Assembly: GCA_965153355.1 (NCBI GenBank)
Contig: OZ231126.1
Span: 42,842,001-42,906,000 of the forward strand
DNA from: Flaccisagitta enflata
Lineage: Eukaryota; Chaetognatha; Sagittoidea; Aphragmophora
Length of the DNA stretch: 64,000 nt
Reading direction: 5' to 3'
Shown here: positions 34,162 through 45,024 of the stretch, in pieces
Layout: each line of letters begins with the position of its first letter
How positions within the stretch are numbered: position 1 is the stretch's first letter
Notes under the pieces: generated by a model
What the model was told of the DNA's origin: nothing
The model's input: the letters and a program-made list of their open reading frames with translations, nothing else
Database searches by the model: none
Made by a program: the position numbers and the translations under genes

Positions 34162-34266
34162 TATGTAATTATGTAATTATGTGATTATGTAACTATGTAA
34201 TTATGTAATTATATAATCATGTAATTATGTAATTATGAAATTATGCAATTATGTAATCATAAAAAT
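34162..34266. repeat. (TGTAATTA)n octamer array, right part
   Basis: Continuation of the array interrupted at 33453. Confidence 0.88.
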
Positions 34267-34362
34267 TATGTAATTTTGCAACTGTTGCCCTGTTGGGCTT
34301 GTTTGATGTGCACTGCTCCTGCCATGGCACACATATTGTATTTCAAAACTTGTCTTTAACAT

Positions 34363-34402
<40 letters not shown>

Positions 34403-35794
34403 CTCTCTTTTTCGAGCACATTAAGGCAGTAAACCCCTTCGGTCTTCCGGTGACCCCCATAAACAACCCCCCGCCACAATTCATTTCAGAACCATTCGCC
34501 CTTTACTCTTCTGCGTCTTTAAGACTTTATGCCAAGCTGGCGCAAATGAGTATTTGGCTTATATCATACATGCGGTCATTTTCATATCATGGAGTATTTA
34601 CTCTTGTGCACATGGAAAGATTCTAAATTGCAATGCAAAGTTTATTGGGGGAAAATTTGAAAAACGTTTTCAGTACAACAATGAACGGGATACCATGATG
34701 CTCTTTGACTTCAAACAGAAGACTCGTTCCATCGAAAAAAGTCTTAACTGAACAGTTTTATGCAGAACAGAAATCAACGAAATGAATCTTTGCAGACAAT
34801 TCTTTTTAAAAGAATAATAACGGATTTGTTTATTATTAGATAAGATCTTGTCTCAAGGTTGTTAGTTTAAAGACGAATATTCTGTGTATCATTTTACGAT
34901 AATCGAGAATTATTCATCCTTACGACATTGTTTGGATATAAGAAAAAATTTGCAACAGTTGGAGAAGGCCTGATTTGACCTTGAGTCATCCTTGGGACTC
35001 CCAAGTTGAGACATTAATTGGAATAGTTGATTGAACAATTTGAAGACGAAGCAAAAAAGGAGGACAAAATTTGTAAGCAGAATGACAGAGATGATTGATG
35101 ACTTATCGTAAAAGCCGCATTAGTGACACAAAATGAAAGGCAGTTCAATGATTGGTCATCTACATTGGATTCTCCCTCGTGCGTGTGAAAATGAGTTTGA
35201 TATACATAAGATGATTAGTTTATATGTTAACACAAGCAGAATTATGCCGAAATACACTTGAGAGGATCTAGCAGTATTAAAAAAAATGAGAAAAACACAT
35301 GAAATGCAATCCTGATAAAATGCCAATAAACTTTCAACTTTCAACAAATAGACGGGGGTCTCAATATTCTTTCATACACGCGATTCCTATATATGTGGCA
35401 GAGGACACAAAATGCTGTTGGGAACTGTTTTCAGAGAAAATTTTCTCCGATGCGCACCCAAGGTCCGCATTGCATCGTTCCACGAAATTTTCAGATGGAA
35501 ACTACTCAACAAGAAAACTTTGGTTGAAGAAAGCAAGTGGAAATGAATGATTATCATAACCCAACTTGTGTTTAGTTATTGTCGTCTTGTTTGTATGAAA
35601 ATTGAACCCAATTAATATTTTATTGAAGAAATACTTTCAAAAATATCTAATAGAGCTTATTTCAACAATGTTTTCATGATAAGTGATGTGTAATTTTTTG
35701 GTATCCCCTCGCTACTGATAGACAGAACGTCCCCTAGGGGCCCTCTGCCTCCATGCTCCAGGTCTTCTTTTCTGGTTGAAAGCAACGTGAGTCA
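34267..35794. other. unassigned AT-rich stretch
   Basis: Contains a short (CT)n run at 34367-34399. Small ORFs here (for example 34554-34751) have no recognisable features. One of the longest stretches in the window without repeats. Confidence 0.4.
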
Positions 35795-35966
35795 ATTTGT
35801 TGGTCGGTATTTCTGTTTGGTCGGTTCTTTCTTTCTAAACCCTTCCCTTTTCTGGGCGTTTACAGACGGATTCTTCATCACTGCCCCTTGCCCACTTACT
35901 TAATCTTTTTTGTCGCTGTCCCCGCCCACCAGAACTTGATTTTGGTAGCTGTGTATCCTTGTTCTA
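35795..35966 (+). mobile_element. HR1-like element, strongly diverged
   Basis: TTGGTCGGT body motifs, ATCACTGCCCCTTGCCCA, GATTTTGGTAGCTGTGTATC and CTTGTT at the end. Confidence 0.6.
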
Positions 35967-36220
35967 CATTCATACCGTTATTTTTTTTTACTATCGCTTA
36001 ACCATTTCCGCATGATTTAGCCATAACCCTTTATTATCTAACCTCATTTGAAAACCTCTTCGACTCTTTCTCTTTTTGACTTTTCAAGACCCTCTGACAG
36101 CCTCCCATCCTCGGGTCTCCGGGTCCCGTGGCTTTTGTTGCTTCCGGCTGCGCTGATGAACAAGCTATGAAGCGTCCTTCACCCCAATCAATAAAATGAG
36201 AGACTGTGGCCGAGGATGGA

Positions 36221-36525
<305 letters not shown>

Positions 36526-36673
36526 TGAATACGCATCAGACTTAAATTTCTTTTGAATTCTTTTTGCTGCCAGCCTCCTCAAGTTTTATTCATGTTGTAT
36601 GGCCCAACAAAGGTCGGCCCCTAATTGTCAACTTGGCGCCGGCAGACAAGTCCTAATTGAGGCTCTCTCCCAA

Positions 36674-36677
<4 letters not shown>

Positions 36678-36751
<74 letters not shown>

Positions 36752-36783
36752 ACTCTCTCTTCTCTCTCTCTCTCATTAATTTT

Positions 36784-36851
<68 letters not shown>
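36678..36851. repeat. (CT)n microsatellite
   Basis: CT runs with TTTTACT, TTCT and ATTAATTTTT interruptions. Confidence 0.95.
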
Positions 36852-36854
<3 letters not shown>

Positions 36855-37141
36855 GCTAATCCATACCCTCAGTCGTTCTTTTTCTTTCTTTTTTTCGCCG
36901 ACGCCGCTTTATGTCAAAACCAGGCGTTTGCATAAAATTGCATCGTTGATTAAGCTTTGGCGTATGTTCGAAGAAATGTTCGAAGGCCGCCACCGCCTCC
37001 TCCTCTTCCTCCTCATTCTCCTCCTCCTCGCCAACGCTTACAAGAAGCACCAATCGCGCGATGTTGGAATATGATGTTGATGAGTGGAAGGATTGGGGAG
37101 GACGATTGAGAGGGGCACGAGCATAATTGCCAGATATTTCA

Positions 37142-37330
37142 AGTCGCGTGCTACGCCCCGCTTTGTCCGTCCATCGGTTGGTCGGTTTGTACGTCACGTT
37201 TTACTGTTGTTATGTTGTTTTTTGGCCTTTTGTCGCACTGCTCCTGACCAAGTGCCCTATCGACCTCAAATACGGCCCCTGCCCACCCGCACCCGCACAC
37301 GACCGGGGTAGCCATGTATCCGGCCTTGCT
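37142..37330 (+). mobile_element. HR1 element, type A
   Basis: AGTCGCGTGCTACGCC with the hairpin cut short (the ACT and CTACA are deleted), short body, CACGTTTTACTG, CACTGCTCCTGACCA, distal CGCACACGACC and near-complete tail. Confidence 0.83.
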
Positions 37331-37716
37331 TGGAAACCATCTTAGATTCTAATCAATATGCTAGTTCTAGTACTTCCATCAGTACAGTAAAATATTTTGT
37401 GTATGATTCATGGTATGGGCCTGTTTAATGATATTAACAATTAAGCTGATAGTTTTGTCAGGTAGGCATTTCGTAAGTTTATAGTAAAGGATAGTTGTGA
37501 GCAATCTGGAGTAAACACCATCAAAAACTTGTTAAATTGGGGAATTCTGGCCTCCAAGCTCCATTTGAAAAGTCAGTTTTGTTTCAACTTTTATATAAAG
37601 TGATAACAAAAAATAATCTATTGAATGTTATTAAGAACCTGGACAATTCTTAAGATATTCCGCTGTGCTTGGGATAAAAGGGAGAAAAACCATAAAGAAA
37701 GATTGAAAGAATGGAA
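37331..37716. other. unassigned AT-rich stretch
   Basis: No gene or repeat recognised. Confidence 0.35.
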
Positions 37717-37937
37717 ACAAGGCCGGATACACGGCTACCCCAGTCGCGTGCAGGTGGGCAGGGGCCATAATTAAGGTCACTCCATCATTTGGGCAGGAGC
37801 AGTGAGGCCAAAAACCGCAAAAAACAAAAAAAGTAAAGTGTGACGGACGGACGGACCGACGGACGGACCGACGGACGGACCGACGGACGGACGGACCGAC
37901 AAAGCGGGGTGTAGAGTCGCGTAGCACGCGACTAAAA
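37717..37937 (-). mobile_element. HR1 element, type A, complete
   Basis: Intact hairpin AGTCGCGTGCTACGCGACT (minus strand), (CCGT)n body, CACTTTACTTTTTTTG, CACTGCTCCTGCCCA, distal TGCACGCGACT and full tail. The least eroded minus-strand copy. Confidence 0.9.
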
Positions 37938-37982
37938 AAACTACAGAGGGTAAGTATGAGAAAAAGAAGTGGTTTCCAAAAA

Positions 37983-38022
<40 letters not shown>

Positions 38023-38026
<4 letters not shown>

Positions 38027-38599
38027 AACGGATTAGGAGAGGAGAGTTTTTACGATTTCAACTTTATATTAACGAGGAAAGCGTCAAAATAAAAGGAAAG
38101 TCTTCCACTTTTTATTGAACTTCTCCACTTTTTATTGAACTTGATCCGAAAGTTGCCACTCTTAAACTTCTTCGTCATCAAAATGCACTTGACTTGGCGT
38201 CTGTGAGTGAGGAGGGGAAATAGGATCAGAACAGAATGTCTGAGAGAAAGTGTTGTGAGGATGAGGGCATGTAGTGAAATACCTGAGGAAGTGAGGGTGT
38301 TTGCTAGATGGGATAAGTACATGCTATAAAGGCAGGAAATGAAGGAGTTAATAATTTCAGGGCGGATCCAAGAGCAAATGAGTGAAAAAAAGAAAGAATG
38401 TAATGAATGACTGTAAAAAGAAGTCATCAAAACCTAACGAGAGGATCGCACCATTCTTTATTTCTTTTTTTTTGCATCGGGAAATAATCGACCTAATTGA
38501 AGAGAACAGCCCACGAATGGAATGATAGGTTTAAGGGAACAAAACCGATTAATTAGGTTCCCGGGGTTACAACATTGACAGAATTTTTTAACTCCAGCA
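38023..38599. other. unassigned
   Basis: Purine-rich; no supported gene. A short (GA)n run lies just before it at 37985-38022. Confidence 0.35.
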
Positions 38600-38690
38600 T
38601 CCCGGACAGATGGATCACTAGACTGACAGACATACGCACCGATGGAAGGACAAAGCCTCTGATGGTTTATGGTCGCGACCCAGCGACTTT
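38600..38690 (-). mobile_element. HR1-like fragment, type C, degenerate
   Basis: GACAGATGGATCACTAGACT body, GGACAAAGCCTCTGATGG, and GGTCGCGACCCAGCGACT in place of the hairpin. Confidence 0.5.
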
Positions 38691-38710
38691 AAACTACCTC
38701 AAAGAGTAAT

Positions 38711-39242
38711 AGTCGCAAAAGCGTTAGATGGTCAGCGGTGCCCGTTGCCCCTATGTGCGTGAATGTGGGTGTGAGATAGTTTGAGGAGCAGCGGCCCTGA
38801 AGGGGCCAACGACCTATGCTGTTTTCATTTGAGCCTCGAGGCTGGAATTATGGCCTCGAGGCTGGAATTGGGGCCTTGAGGCTTAGATTTGAGCCTTGAG
38901 GCTGGGATTTGAGCTTTGAGGCAGGCATTTGAGCCTCAAGGCTAGGATTTGGGCCTTGAGACTGGGATTTGAGCCTCGAGACTGGAATTTGAGCCTCGGG
39001 GCTGGGATTTGAACCTCAAGGCTTGGATTAGAGCCTGGAGACTGAAATTGGAGCCTCAAGGCTGGGATTTGAGCTTTGAAGCTGGGATTTGAGCCCCGAG
39101 GCTGGGATATGGGCCTTGAGGCTGAGATATAGGCCTGGAGATGGGGGGGGGGATGAAAAAGAAGAGCAAGGTGGAGAAGAAGGAGAAAATCCCCCTATGT
39201 GTGAAAGCATAGGTCATCGGCCCCTTTAGGGGCCGCTGCCCA
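38711..39242 (-). mobile_element. HR2 element, alpha type, complete
   Basis: Minus-strand reading: GGGCAGCGGCC hairpin, CCTATGCTTTCACACATAGG hairpin, about 14 units of the 20-22-bp CTCAAATCCCAGCCTCGAGG-like minisatellite, inverted arm AGCATAGGTCGTTGG, and a tail with CGGGCACCGCTGACCATC and GCTTTTGCGACT. Confidence 0.88.
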
Positions 39243-39905
39243 AAAACCGAAAGGTAGTTTCGTTGATGGCACCAAATGGAGGGGAAAGACGTGAAAATGG
39301 AGAGCAAATAAACGGGAAGAAAAAAGATCAAATGGATCAATGAAAAAAGAATGAACGTACGACGAAAAAAAAAAATAGATACAGAAAGTAAAAGAAGAAA
39401 GAAGAAACTGAATGATACTAAAACAAAAAGTGTGGAGCTTTACATCGCAAAGAGGAAAACATTGGAATGAAAAATGTCAGTATCCCATGGGCATATTCAA
39501 ATTTGAAGCTTTGATAAATTACTGGCATTTAAATCGGAGTACCAAGGCAAAAAAACTGTTTCATGTAACATAATTTATCATTCTTGTTAGGTTATTTTGA
39601 CATCATGGATTACAAAATGCTTGCTGATAAATTTCATCTGGTTTGCGATCGTTCATAGACCTTCAGAATCTAGGTGATTGATCCAAATCAATCCATCATT
39701 ATTTCCATCTTGTGTAAGTTACAACTATGCAATTGCAATAGGCCAATAGTGTCCAACTCGTCATGTCTGCCACGCGCAAATTGTGGTTCCATCATTCGGC
39801 ATATAACTTTCAATGCGTGTAAGGCCATATAAGGCTTTGCTCATGAAAGTATCATTTTATTCGTTTTTCGAGCCGTGCGTCCACGGCACGATAAGTTTCT
39901 TTTTT
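39243..39905. other. unassigned AT-rich stretch
   Basis: No gene or repeat recognised. Confidence 0.35.
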
Positions 39906-40039
39906 AGTCGCGGACATGCGACTCTACACCTTGGTCCGTCGGTCGGTACGTAACAAATATTTTTGAATTACGAGCGGTTTTTGCATCACGGCCCCTGCCC
40001 AACCGTCCGCGACTGTCCTGCCGTGTATCCGGCCTTGTT
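39906..40039 (+). mobile_element. HR1 element, type B, complete
   Basis: AGTCGCGGACATGCGACT, CTACACCTTGG, short TCGG body, ATTTTTGAATTACGAGCGG, distal GTCCGCGACT and full tail. Confidence 0.88.
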
Positions 40040-40312
40040 TTTTTGGTCGGTAAGTCTTTTGGTTTCTCCTTTTGTTCATTTTTTATTCTATCTGTCCGTT
40101 TATTTTTTTATTTTATCATTTGTCCGTTCACTTGTCAATCAGTTGATGTAAACAATTTCACAAGGCAGATTTACAAAACTGCCTTGGCTACTTGTGACTA
40201 TGGTAGCATGGTTGTTCGACCTTAATTTTGAAAAGACCGCTCTTTTTCAATTTTTTTTTCATTTTTTTAAAAAGAGGTCTCGGATCGGTGGCGCCAGAGG
40301 CCGATAAAACGG

Positions 40313-40313
40313 A

Positions 40314-40394
<81 letters not shown>
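40313..40394. repeat. (GA)n microsatellite with (CAGA)3 end
   Basis: Perfect GA run with one GATA interruption. Confidence 0.94.
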
Positions 40395-40396
<2 letters not shown>

Positions 40397-40714
40397 GAGA
40401 TAGTCCGTCCCGTGTTTTGGGGTCGTGTCAAAACGGCCATTTATGAAGCTAGTGACACAAAAAATGTGTCATTAACCCATGAAAAATATCGTTATGACAC
40501 GGCTATAAATCACCGTTACAAAACGATCTTTTTTTGGTGTTACAACACTTATGGCATGCCGCAGTTTTGAAACGCTTTTTTGGGGGGCTTTATACACGCG
40601 TTTCATACAGCTGGCATACCGATGCTAAAAAACTAAATGTAGCTACTGTTTTCATGTGTCAAGACGCCCACTTTTTTCGTTTCTGAAACGCATATATGTA
40701 AAGTTATATAACGA

Positions 40715-40946
40715 CAGCATTTAGTGTTTCAGAAACGGCCTTTTTTGTGTTTCAGAAACGGCCTTTTTGGCATTTCAGAAACAGCCTTTTTGGCGTTTCA
40801 GAAACGGCCTTTTTGGCGTTTCAGAAACGCCATTTTTCGCGTTTCAGAAACGCCTTTTTTGGTGTTTCAGAAACGCCATTTTTGGCAGTTCAGAAACGCC
40901 ATTTTTTGGCATTTTAGAAACACCATTTTTGGCGTTTCATAAACAC
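40715..40946. repeat. minisatellite of 21-23 bp with palindromic core
   Basis: About ten units of TTTTTGGCGTTTCAGAAACG type. The core GGCGTTTCAGAAACGCC is an interrupted palindrome. Spacing is regular but all parts vary, so it is not a CRISPR array. Confidence 0.88.
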
Positions 40947-41042
40947 TACAATGTGAAGGAATGAAACGCAAAAAAAAGATTGTTTTTGAAGCACTCATTC
41001 TTATTGTGAAGGAAATGATTAGTTTTGATCAGAAAAGATAAA

Positions 41043-41175
41043 ACAAAGCCGGATACACAGCCAATACCAGTCCCAGACGGGTGGGCAGGAAATGCTTGTT
41101 TTCTCCACTTGTGCATGCAGACTAAAGGACAGATGGATGGACAAAGCCTCTTAAAGAGAAACCAATCCGCAGCTA
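41043..41175 (-). mobile_element. HR1 element, type C-like, short
   Basis: Tail complement ACAAAGCCGGATACACAGCC, GGGTGGGCAGG, GGACAGATGGATGGACAAAG, CCTCTTAAAGAG, and a decayed hairpin. It directly abuts the next copy. Confidence 0.65.
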
Positions 41176-41397
41176 ACAAGGCCAGATATAGGGCTACCCC
41201 TGTCGCGTAAGGTGGTCAGGGGCTATATTTGAGGTCAGGGGAGCATTTGGGCAGGAGCAGCATGCCTAAACACCCCATAAATACTGAAACGTAAAGTGTG
41301 ATTGACGGACCAATGGATGAATGGATGGATGGATGGATGGACGGATGGACAGACTGACAAAGCCGGGTGTAGAGTCGCGTAGTACGCGACTGAAAAC
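41176..41397 (-). mobile_element. HR1 element, type A, complete
   Basis: Tail complement ACAAGGCCAGATATAGGGCT, CAGGAGCAG, AACGTAAAGTGTGA, (GGAT/GGAC)n body, and the hairpin AGTCGCGTAGTACGCGACT. It lies head-to-tail with the preceding copy. Confidence 0.85.
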
Positions 41398-41448
41398 AAC
41401 TAGCATATTAAAGAGGAGGAACGCAATGGAACCTTGTTTTGCTTAAGA

Positions 41449-41801
41449 ACAAGGCCAGAGACATGGTTACCTAGTTGCTGCGTGTGGGCAGGGGCAGTTA
41501 TAAACAAGTCATCCAAGGATTGCACATGGTCAGCGGTGCCCGATGCCAGGCTTGGAGTGATCAGCTGATGAAGTAGAGTGAGAGCAAGGCAGCGGCCCAA
41601 AAGGGCTGATGTCTTGTGGACCAACAGACCAACGGACCAACAGACCAACAGACCAACGGACCAACGGACCAACGGACCAATAGACCAATGGACCAATGGA
41701 CCAATGGACCAATGGACCAACGGGCCAACGGACCAACGGATCAACGGACCAATGGACCAACAGACCAACGGATGAGAGAGTTGCATGTCAACAACTAAAA
41801 A
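41449..41801 (-). mobile_element. HR1/HR2 chimera
   Basis: Begins as an HR1 (ACAAGGCCAGAGACATGGTT, GTGGGCAGGGGCAG). At about 41516 it becomes the HR2-beta tail and arm (GGTCAGCGGTGCCCGATGCC, GGCAGCGGCCC, GATGTCTTGTGGA). From about 41620 it returns to an HR1 body (GACCAACG)n and worn hairpin end (GTTGCATGTCAACAACT). No HR2 right half is present. Confidence 0.75.
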
Positions 41802-41884
41802 GACGCTCTGCTGAGTAAGTCCAGATAAAGAAATGCTACTGTAAATCTTTTGAATGAAAAAATTTGATTTTTTGTTTTCTTAGA

Positions 41885-42050
41885 ACAAGGCCGGATACAT
41901 GGCAATCCTGTCGCGGATGGTTTGGCAGGAGCAGTAAAGCAAAAACCGCTCAAAATTCAAAAATGTGACAGACCGACGGACGGATGGACGGACCGACTGA
42001 CCTACCGACCGACACGGCAAGGTGTAGAGTCGCGTGTCCGCGACTAAAAA
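41885..42050 (-). mobile_element. HR1 element, type B, complete
   Basis: Hairpin AGTCGCGTGTCCGCGACT, GGTGTAGAG, GACC/GACGG body, AAAATTCAAAAATGTGAC, GGCAGGAGCAG, distal TGTCGCGGATGG, tail complement at the left end. Confidence 0.87.
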
Positions 42051-42094
42051 TGAAAAGAGTCTTTTTGTCAGCTCTATCTTTACTCGTTTCTTTT

Positions 42095-42286
42095 AGTCGC
42101 CTGCTACGCGAATCTACAACCCGCTTTGTCGGTCCATCCATCCGTCCATTGGTCTGTCGGTCCATCGGGCTGTCATACTTTTCCTTTTTTTTTGGTTTTT
42201 GTGGTCTTTGGCCTCACTGCTCCTGCCCAAATGATGAAGCGACCTCAAATATGGCCCCTGCCCAACCGCACGCGACTTTGGTAGTA
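42095..42286 (+). mobile_element. HR1 element, type A, cut by a MITE
   Basis: AGTCGCCTGCTACGCGAATCT, body, CACTGCTCCTGCCCA, GACCTCAAATATGGCCCC and distal GCACGCGACT. It stops three bases into the tail where the TA-flanked MITE begins; the rest of the tail is not found after the MITE. Confidence 0.82.
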
Positions 42287-42697
42287 CTATACGAATTAAA
42301 AAAAAAGACGCACCTTTGTATTTGCTGATAAAACTGACTTAAAAAGTACAAAAAAAATTTTACAGAAAGAGTGTTTTTAAAGATTTTCAAATTATCTTTC
42401 ATTCTAGACCAATCCAAGATCTGTATCTTTAACGGTTTAGGAGCTAGAGCTCTTTAAAGTGAGACACCAATTTGCTGAATTGCATCTTTTTCAAAGAGAC
42501 TGCAAAAACAAATTTGGCAACGTTTTTACTAAAACTAATGCCATTTCCAAACGAAAAAAGATAGAGATACCAGATTGGTGCCAAACGAAAGAGTTTTTCA
42601 AGAGCTTCAAAATGGTCTAAGATTTTAGTTAGTTTTTGTGATTTTCAATGGCGCAATCAATCATTCAAAAGTGCGTCTTTTTTTTAAATTCGTATAG
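42287..42697. mobile_element. TA-flanked MITE, 411 bp
   Basis: Ends CTATACGAATTAAAAAAAAA and the inverse CTATACGAATTTAAAAAAAG, continuing into GACGCAC on both sides. TA on both flanks (42285-42286 and 42698-42699). AT-rich interior, only partly mirrored. Tc1/mariner-type by duplication; no ORF. Confidence 0.8.
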
Positions 42698-42733
42698 TAG
42701 AGTGGGCTCAATTTGGGCATTCAAACGAAATAT

Positions 42734-43031
42734 AAGGCCGGATACACAGCAATACAGTCGCGGATGGTTGGGCAGGAGCAGTAATGCGAAAACTAGGGAT
42801 GTGGAAGCGGTAGATTTTAGTGCCGCTTCCACCGCTTCCGCTTCCGCTTCCGCTTCCATTTTGTAGTTCAAACACTAGTAGCTATCCCATCCTCCAAAAT
42901 GGAAGCGGTCAATCGCTTCCACATCCCTAGCGAAAACCGCTTGGAATTCAAAAATGTGACGGACGGACCGGCATACCGACCTACCAACCAACTGACACGG
43001 CAAGATGTAGAGTCGCGTGTCCGTGACTGAT
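42734..43031 (-). mobile_element. HR1 element, type B, interrupted by an hAT-type MITE
   Basis: Tail complement AAGGCCGGATACACAGC, distal AGTCGCGGATGG, GGCAGGAGCAG, then the insertion at 42794-42929, then ACCGCTTGGAATTC, body and hairpin AGTCGCGTGTCCGTGACT. Confidence 0.86.
42794..42929. mobile_element. hAT-type MITE, 136 bp
   Basis: Ends TAGGGATGTGGAAGCG and its exact inverse. Perfect 8-bp duplication GCGAAAAC (42786-42793 and 42930-42937). Contains a (GCTTCC)n block. TAGGG-type ends with 8-bp duplication are hallmarks of hAT transposons. Confidence 0.9.
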
Positions 43032-43094
43032 AATCTCTAAGCACGTTTCATGTTCCATTTGTATATCAAGAGCCAAATCTCTTTGGAAAATCGA

Positions 43095-43232
43095 TTTGGA
43101 CTTGATCTAGGCACTCCGTAATCAATGCTGTAGTTGCATAGAATTACTGTGGAAGAAATTTCTCTCCTAACTCCAGCAATCAATTCTCTACAACTACAGC
43201 ATTGATTACGGAGTGTCTAGATCAAGCCCAAA
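43095..43232. repeat. inverted repeat, 138 bp, MITE-like
   Basis: Arms of about 45 bp: CTTGATCTAGGCACTCCGTA and ATCAATGCTGTAGTTG recur inverted at the other end with few differences. No clear target duplication. Confidence 0.75.
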
Positions 43233-43256
43233 GAAATTGGGATCTTAACATGCAAC

Positions 43257-44514
43257 AGGTCGCCCAAGGGCAATATGTGGTCAGCGATACCCGTTGCCCT
43301 GCTTTGACTGATTGTGATTTGGAGTGAGGGGAAGCAGGGCAGCGGCCCCAAAGGGGACGAAGTCCTGTAGAACACAGGGGGACTTTCGTTTGTCCTACCT
43401 GAAGAAGTGGATGAGATGCTATAGAGGGCTGACTGAAGGCATTCAAGAGCCTAAACTGAGGTCTAAGAAGGCTGATACAGGGCGATCAATCTCAACTGGC
43501 AAAAAGTATTAAGCTTTTACCGTTATGTGCATCATCTCACTAATCTAGAAACACCTGTCTCTTGAAGTACTATGTTTGAAATTTTTTATGTCCAAATTTC
43601 ATAGGTCTATGATGAATACTTTGCCCACAGCATCAATTGGAAGAATAACAAGTATTTAAACTTGTAGCTCAATAAATTTGTTTTTCTCACTATAATTTTA
43701 TATTTAATAGTTCTTTTTTTCTAAATAGACTCAACTGCTGAAGTCAGATGGGTCTCAAATGAAGCATGATTTGAATCTTTGCCATTTGAGACCACTATTG
43801 AATCAGTGGGAGCATTTCAAAGAAAAGTTATATTGAATAAAAAAGATCTATTGACCTACAGGTGAATACTTGTTCTACTTGAAATTGATGTTGTGGGTAA
43901 ACTATTCATCTCAGACTTATGAAATTTGGACACAAAAAACGTCAAACATAGTTCTTTAAGAGACAAATTATTTCAGATTAGTGAAATGATGCAATTAAGG
44001 GTAAGAGCTTAATACTTTTTGCCAGTTGAGATTGAACACCCTGTATAAGGCCTCAGAATGCCGATTGGAAGCTTGAAAGGGCTAACTTGTGGCTTGAGAG
44101 AGCTGGATTAAGGGATGAAAGGCCAGAGGACTGATTTGAAGCCTGGGAGCAATGAATAGAGGTTTAGATGGCAGATTTGAGGCCTGAGAGGCCTAATTTG
44201 AGGCATGAGAGGCCAGGTTTGAGGCCCGAGAAGCCAGATTTGAGGCCTGGAGGCCAGATTTGTGGCCTATGAGGCCAGATTTGTTGCCTGAGAGGCCAGA
44301 TTTTAGGCCTGAGAGGCCAGATTTGAGGTCTGGGAGACTGGATTTGAGACCTGAGAGGCTGGATTTGCGGCCTGAGAGGCCAGATTTAAGGCCTGAGGGG
44401 TCTGATGATGGGGGGGACTAACGGACGAACGGACAAACAAACGGACAAACAAATGGAGGAACAAAAGTCCCCCTGTGTTCTACAGGACTTTGTCCCCTTC
44501 GAGGCCGCTGCCCA
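43257..44514 (-). mobile_element. HR2 element, beta type, with a MITE inside
   Basis: Minus-strand reading: GGGCAGCGGCC, GACAAAGTCCTGTAGAACAC hairpin, CCGT/TTGT stretch, a minisatellite of about 18 units (GCCTCTCAGGCCTCAAATCT type, 44050-44400), the MITE at 43478-44043, inverted arm, and a tail with GGGTATCGCTGACCACATAT. A near copy without the MITE lies at 46276-46838. Confidence 0.87.
43478..44043. mobile_element. TA-flanked palindromic MITE, 566 bp, mariner-like ends
   Basis: Ends CAGGGCGATCAATCTCAAC and the inverse CAGGGTGTTCAATCTCAAC, mirrored for more than 180 bp inward. TA duplication at 43476-43477 and 44044-44045. CAGGGTG-type ends and TA are typical of mariner derivatives. The uninterrupted site is visible at about 46485-46500. 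Confidence 0.9.
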
Positions 44515-44652
44515 AAAGGCACAAGAAAAACGCTTGGAAATTATGTCTCATTCGAATGCCCAACTTGTGCCCATTCTATTAGGTAGCTGTATATCCGGCC
44601 TTGTTCTATTCTTTGTCACCTAAGGTGATTCACCTTGCAAGATTATAGCTTC

Positions 44653-44710
44653 TAGTCACGTGCTACACCCTGCTTTATCGGTTGGTCAGTTGGTCCATTG
44701 ATCCCCTTTT
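44653..44710 (+). mobile_element. HR1 head fused to an HR2 element
   Basis: AGTCACGTGCTACACCCTGC, TTATCGGTTGGTCAGTTGG, then directly a T-run and the HR2 start GGGCAGCGGCC. The distal half of HR1 is absent. Confidence 0.7.
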
Positions 44711-45016
44711 GGGCAGCGGCCCCTACTTCACCTTCTTCTCCTTCTCCAAACCCCCCCCCTTAGATCTCAGTCTCAAGGCCCAGATTCTTGCCTCAAGGCC
44801 CAAACTCTAACCTCAAGGCTGGTATTTGGGCTTCATGACTGAAATTTTAGGGGACAGAGAAGAAGGAGAAGAAGGAGAAGGAGGAAAAAATTCCCAATAT
44901 GAGTGAAAGCATAGTTCATTGATCCCTTTGGGGCCACTGCCCTGCCTTTCCTTCAACTTCATTCACTTAGGCAGGGCAAGGGTACCGCTGACCATCTAAC
45001 GCTTTTGTGGATTATT
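44711..45016 (+). mobile_element. HR2 element, alpha type, short
   Basis: GGGCAGCGGCCCC with most of the left hairpins deleted, three or four minisatellite units, the inverted arm AGCATAGTTCATTGATCC, and a tail with GGGTACCGCTGACCATCT. It ends at the T-run where the next element starts. Confidence 0.82.
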
Positions 45017-45024
45017 CACTTTTT

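Noticed and set aside
37717-37937. Classic Helitron 3' end (hairpin then CTRR)
   Set aside because: The HR1 minus strand ends hairpin-CTAAAAA, but the CTAA overlaps the hairpin arm itself, and no 5' TC start is seen; the helentron comparison fits better.
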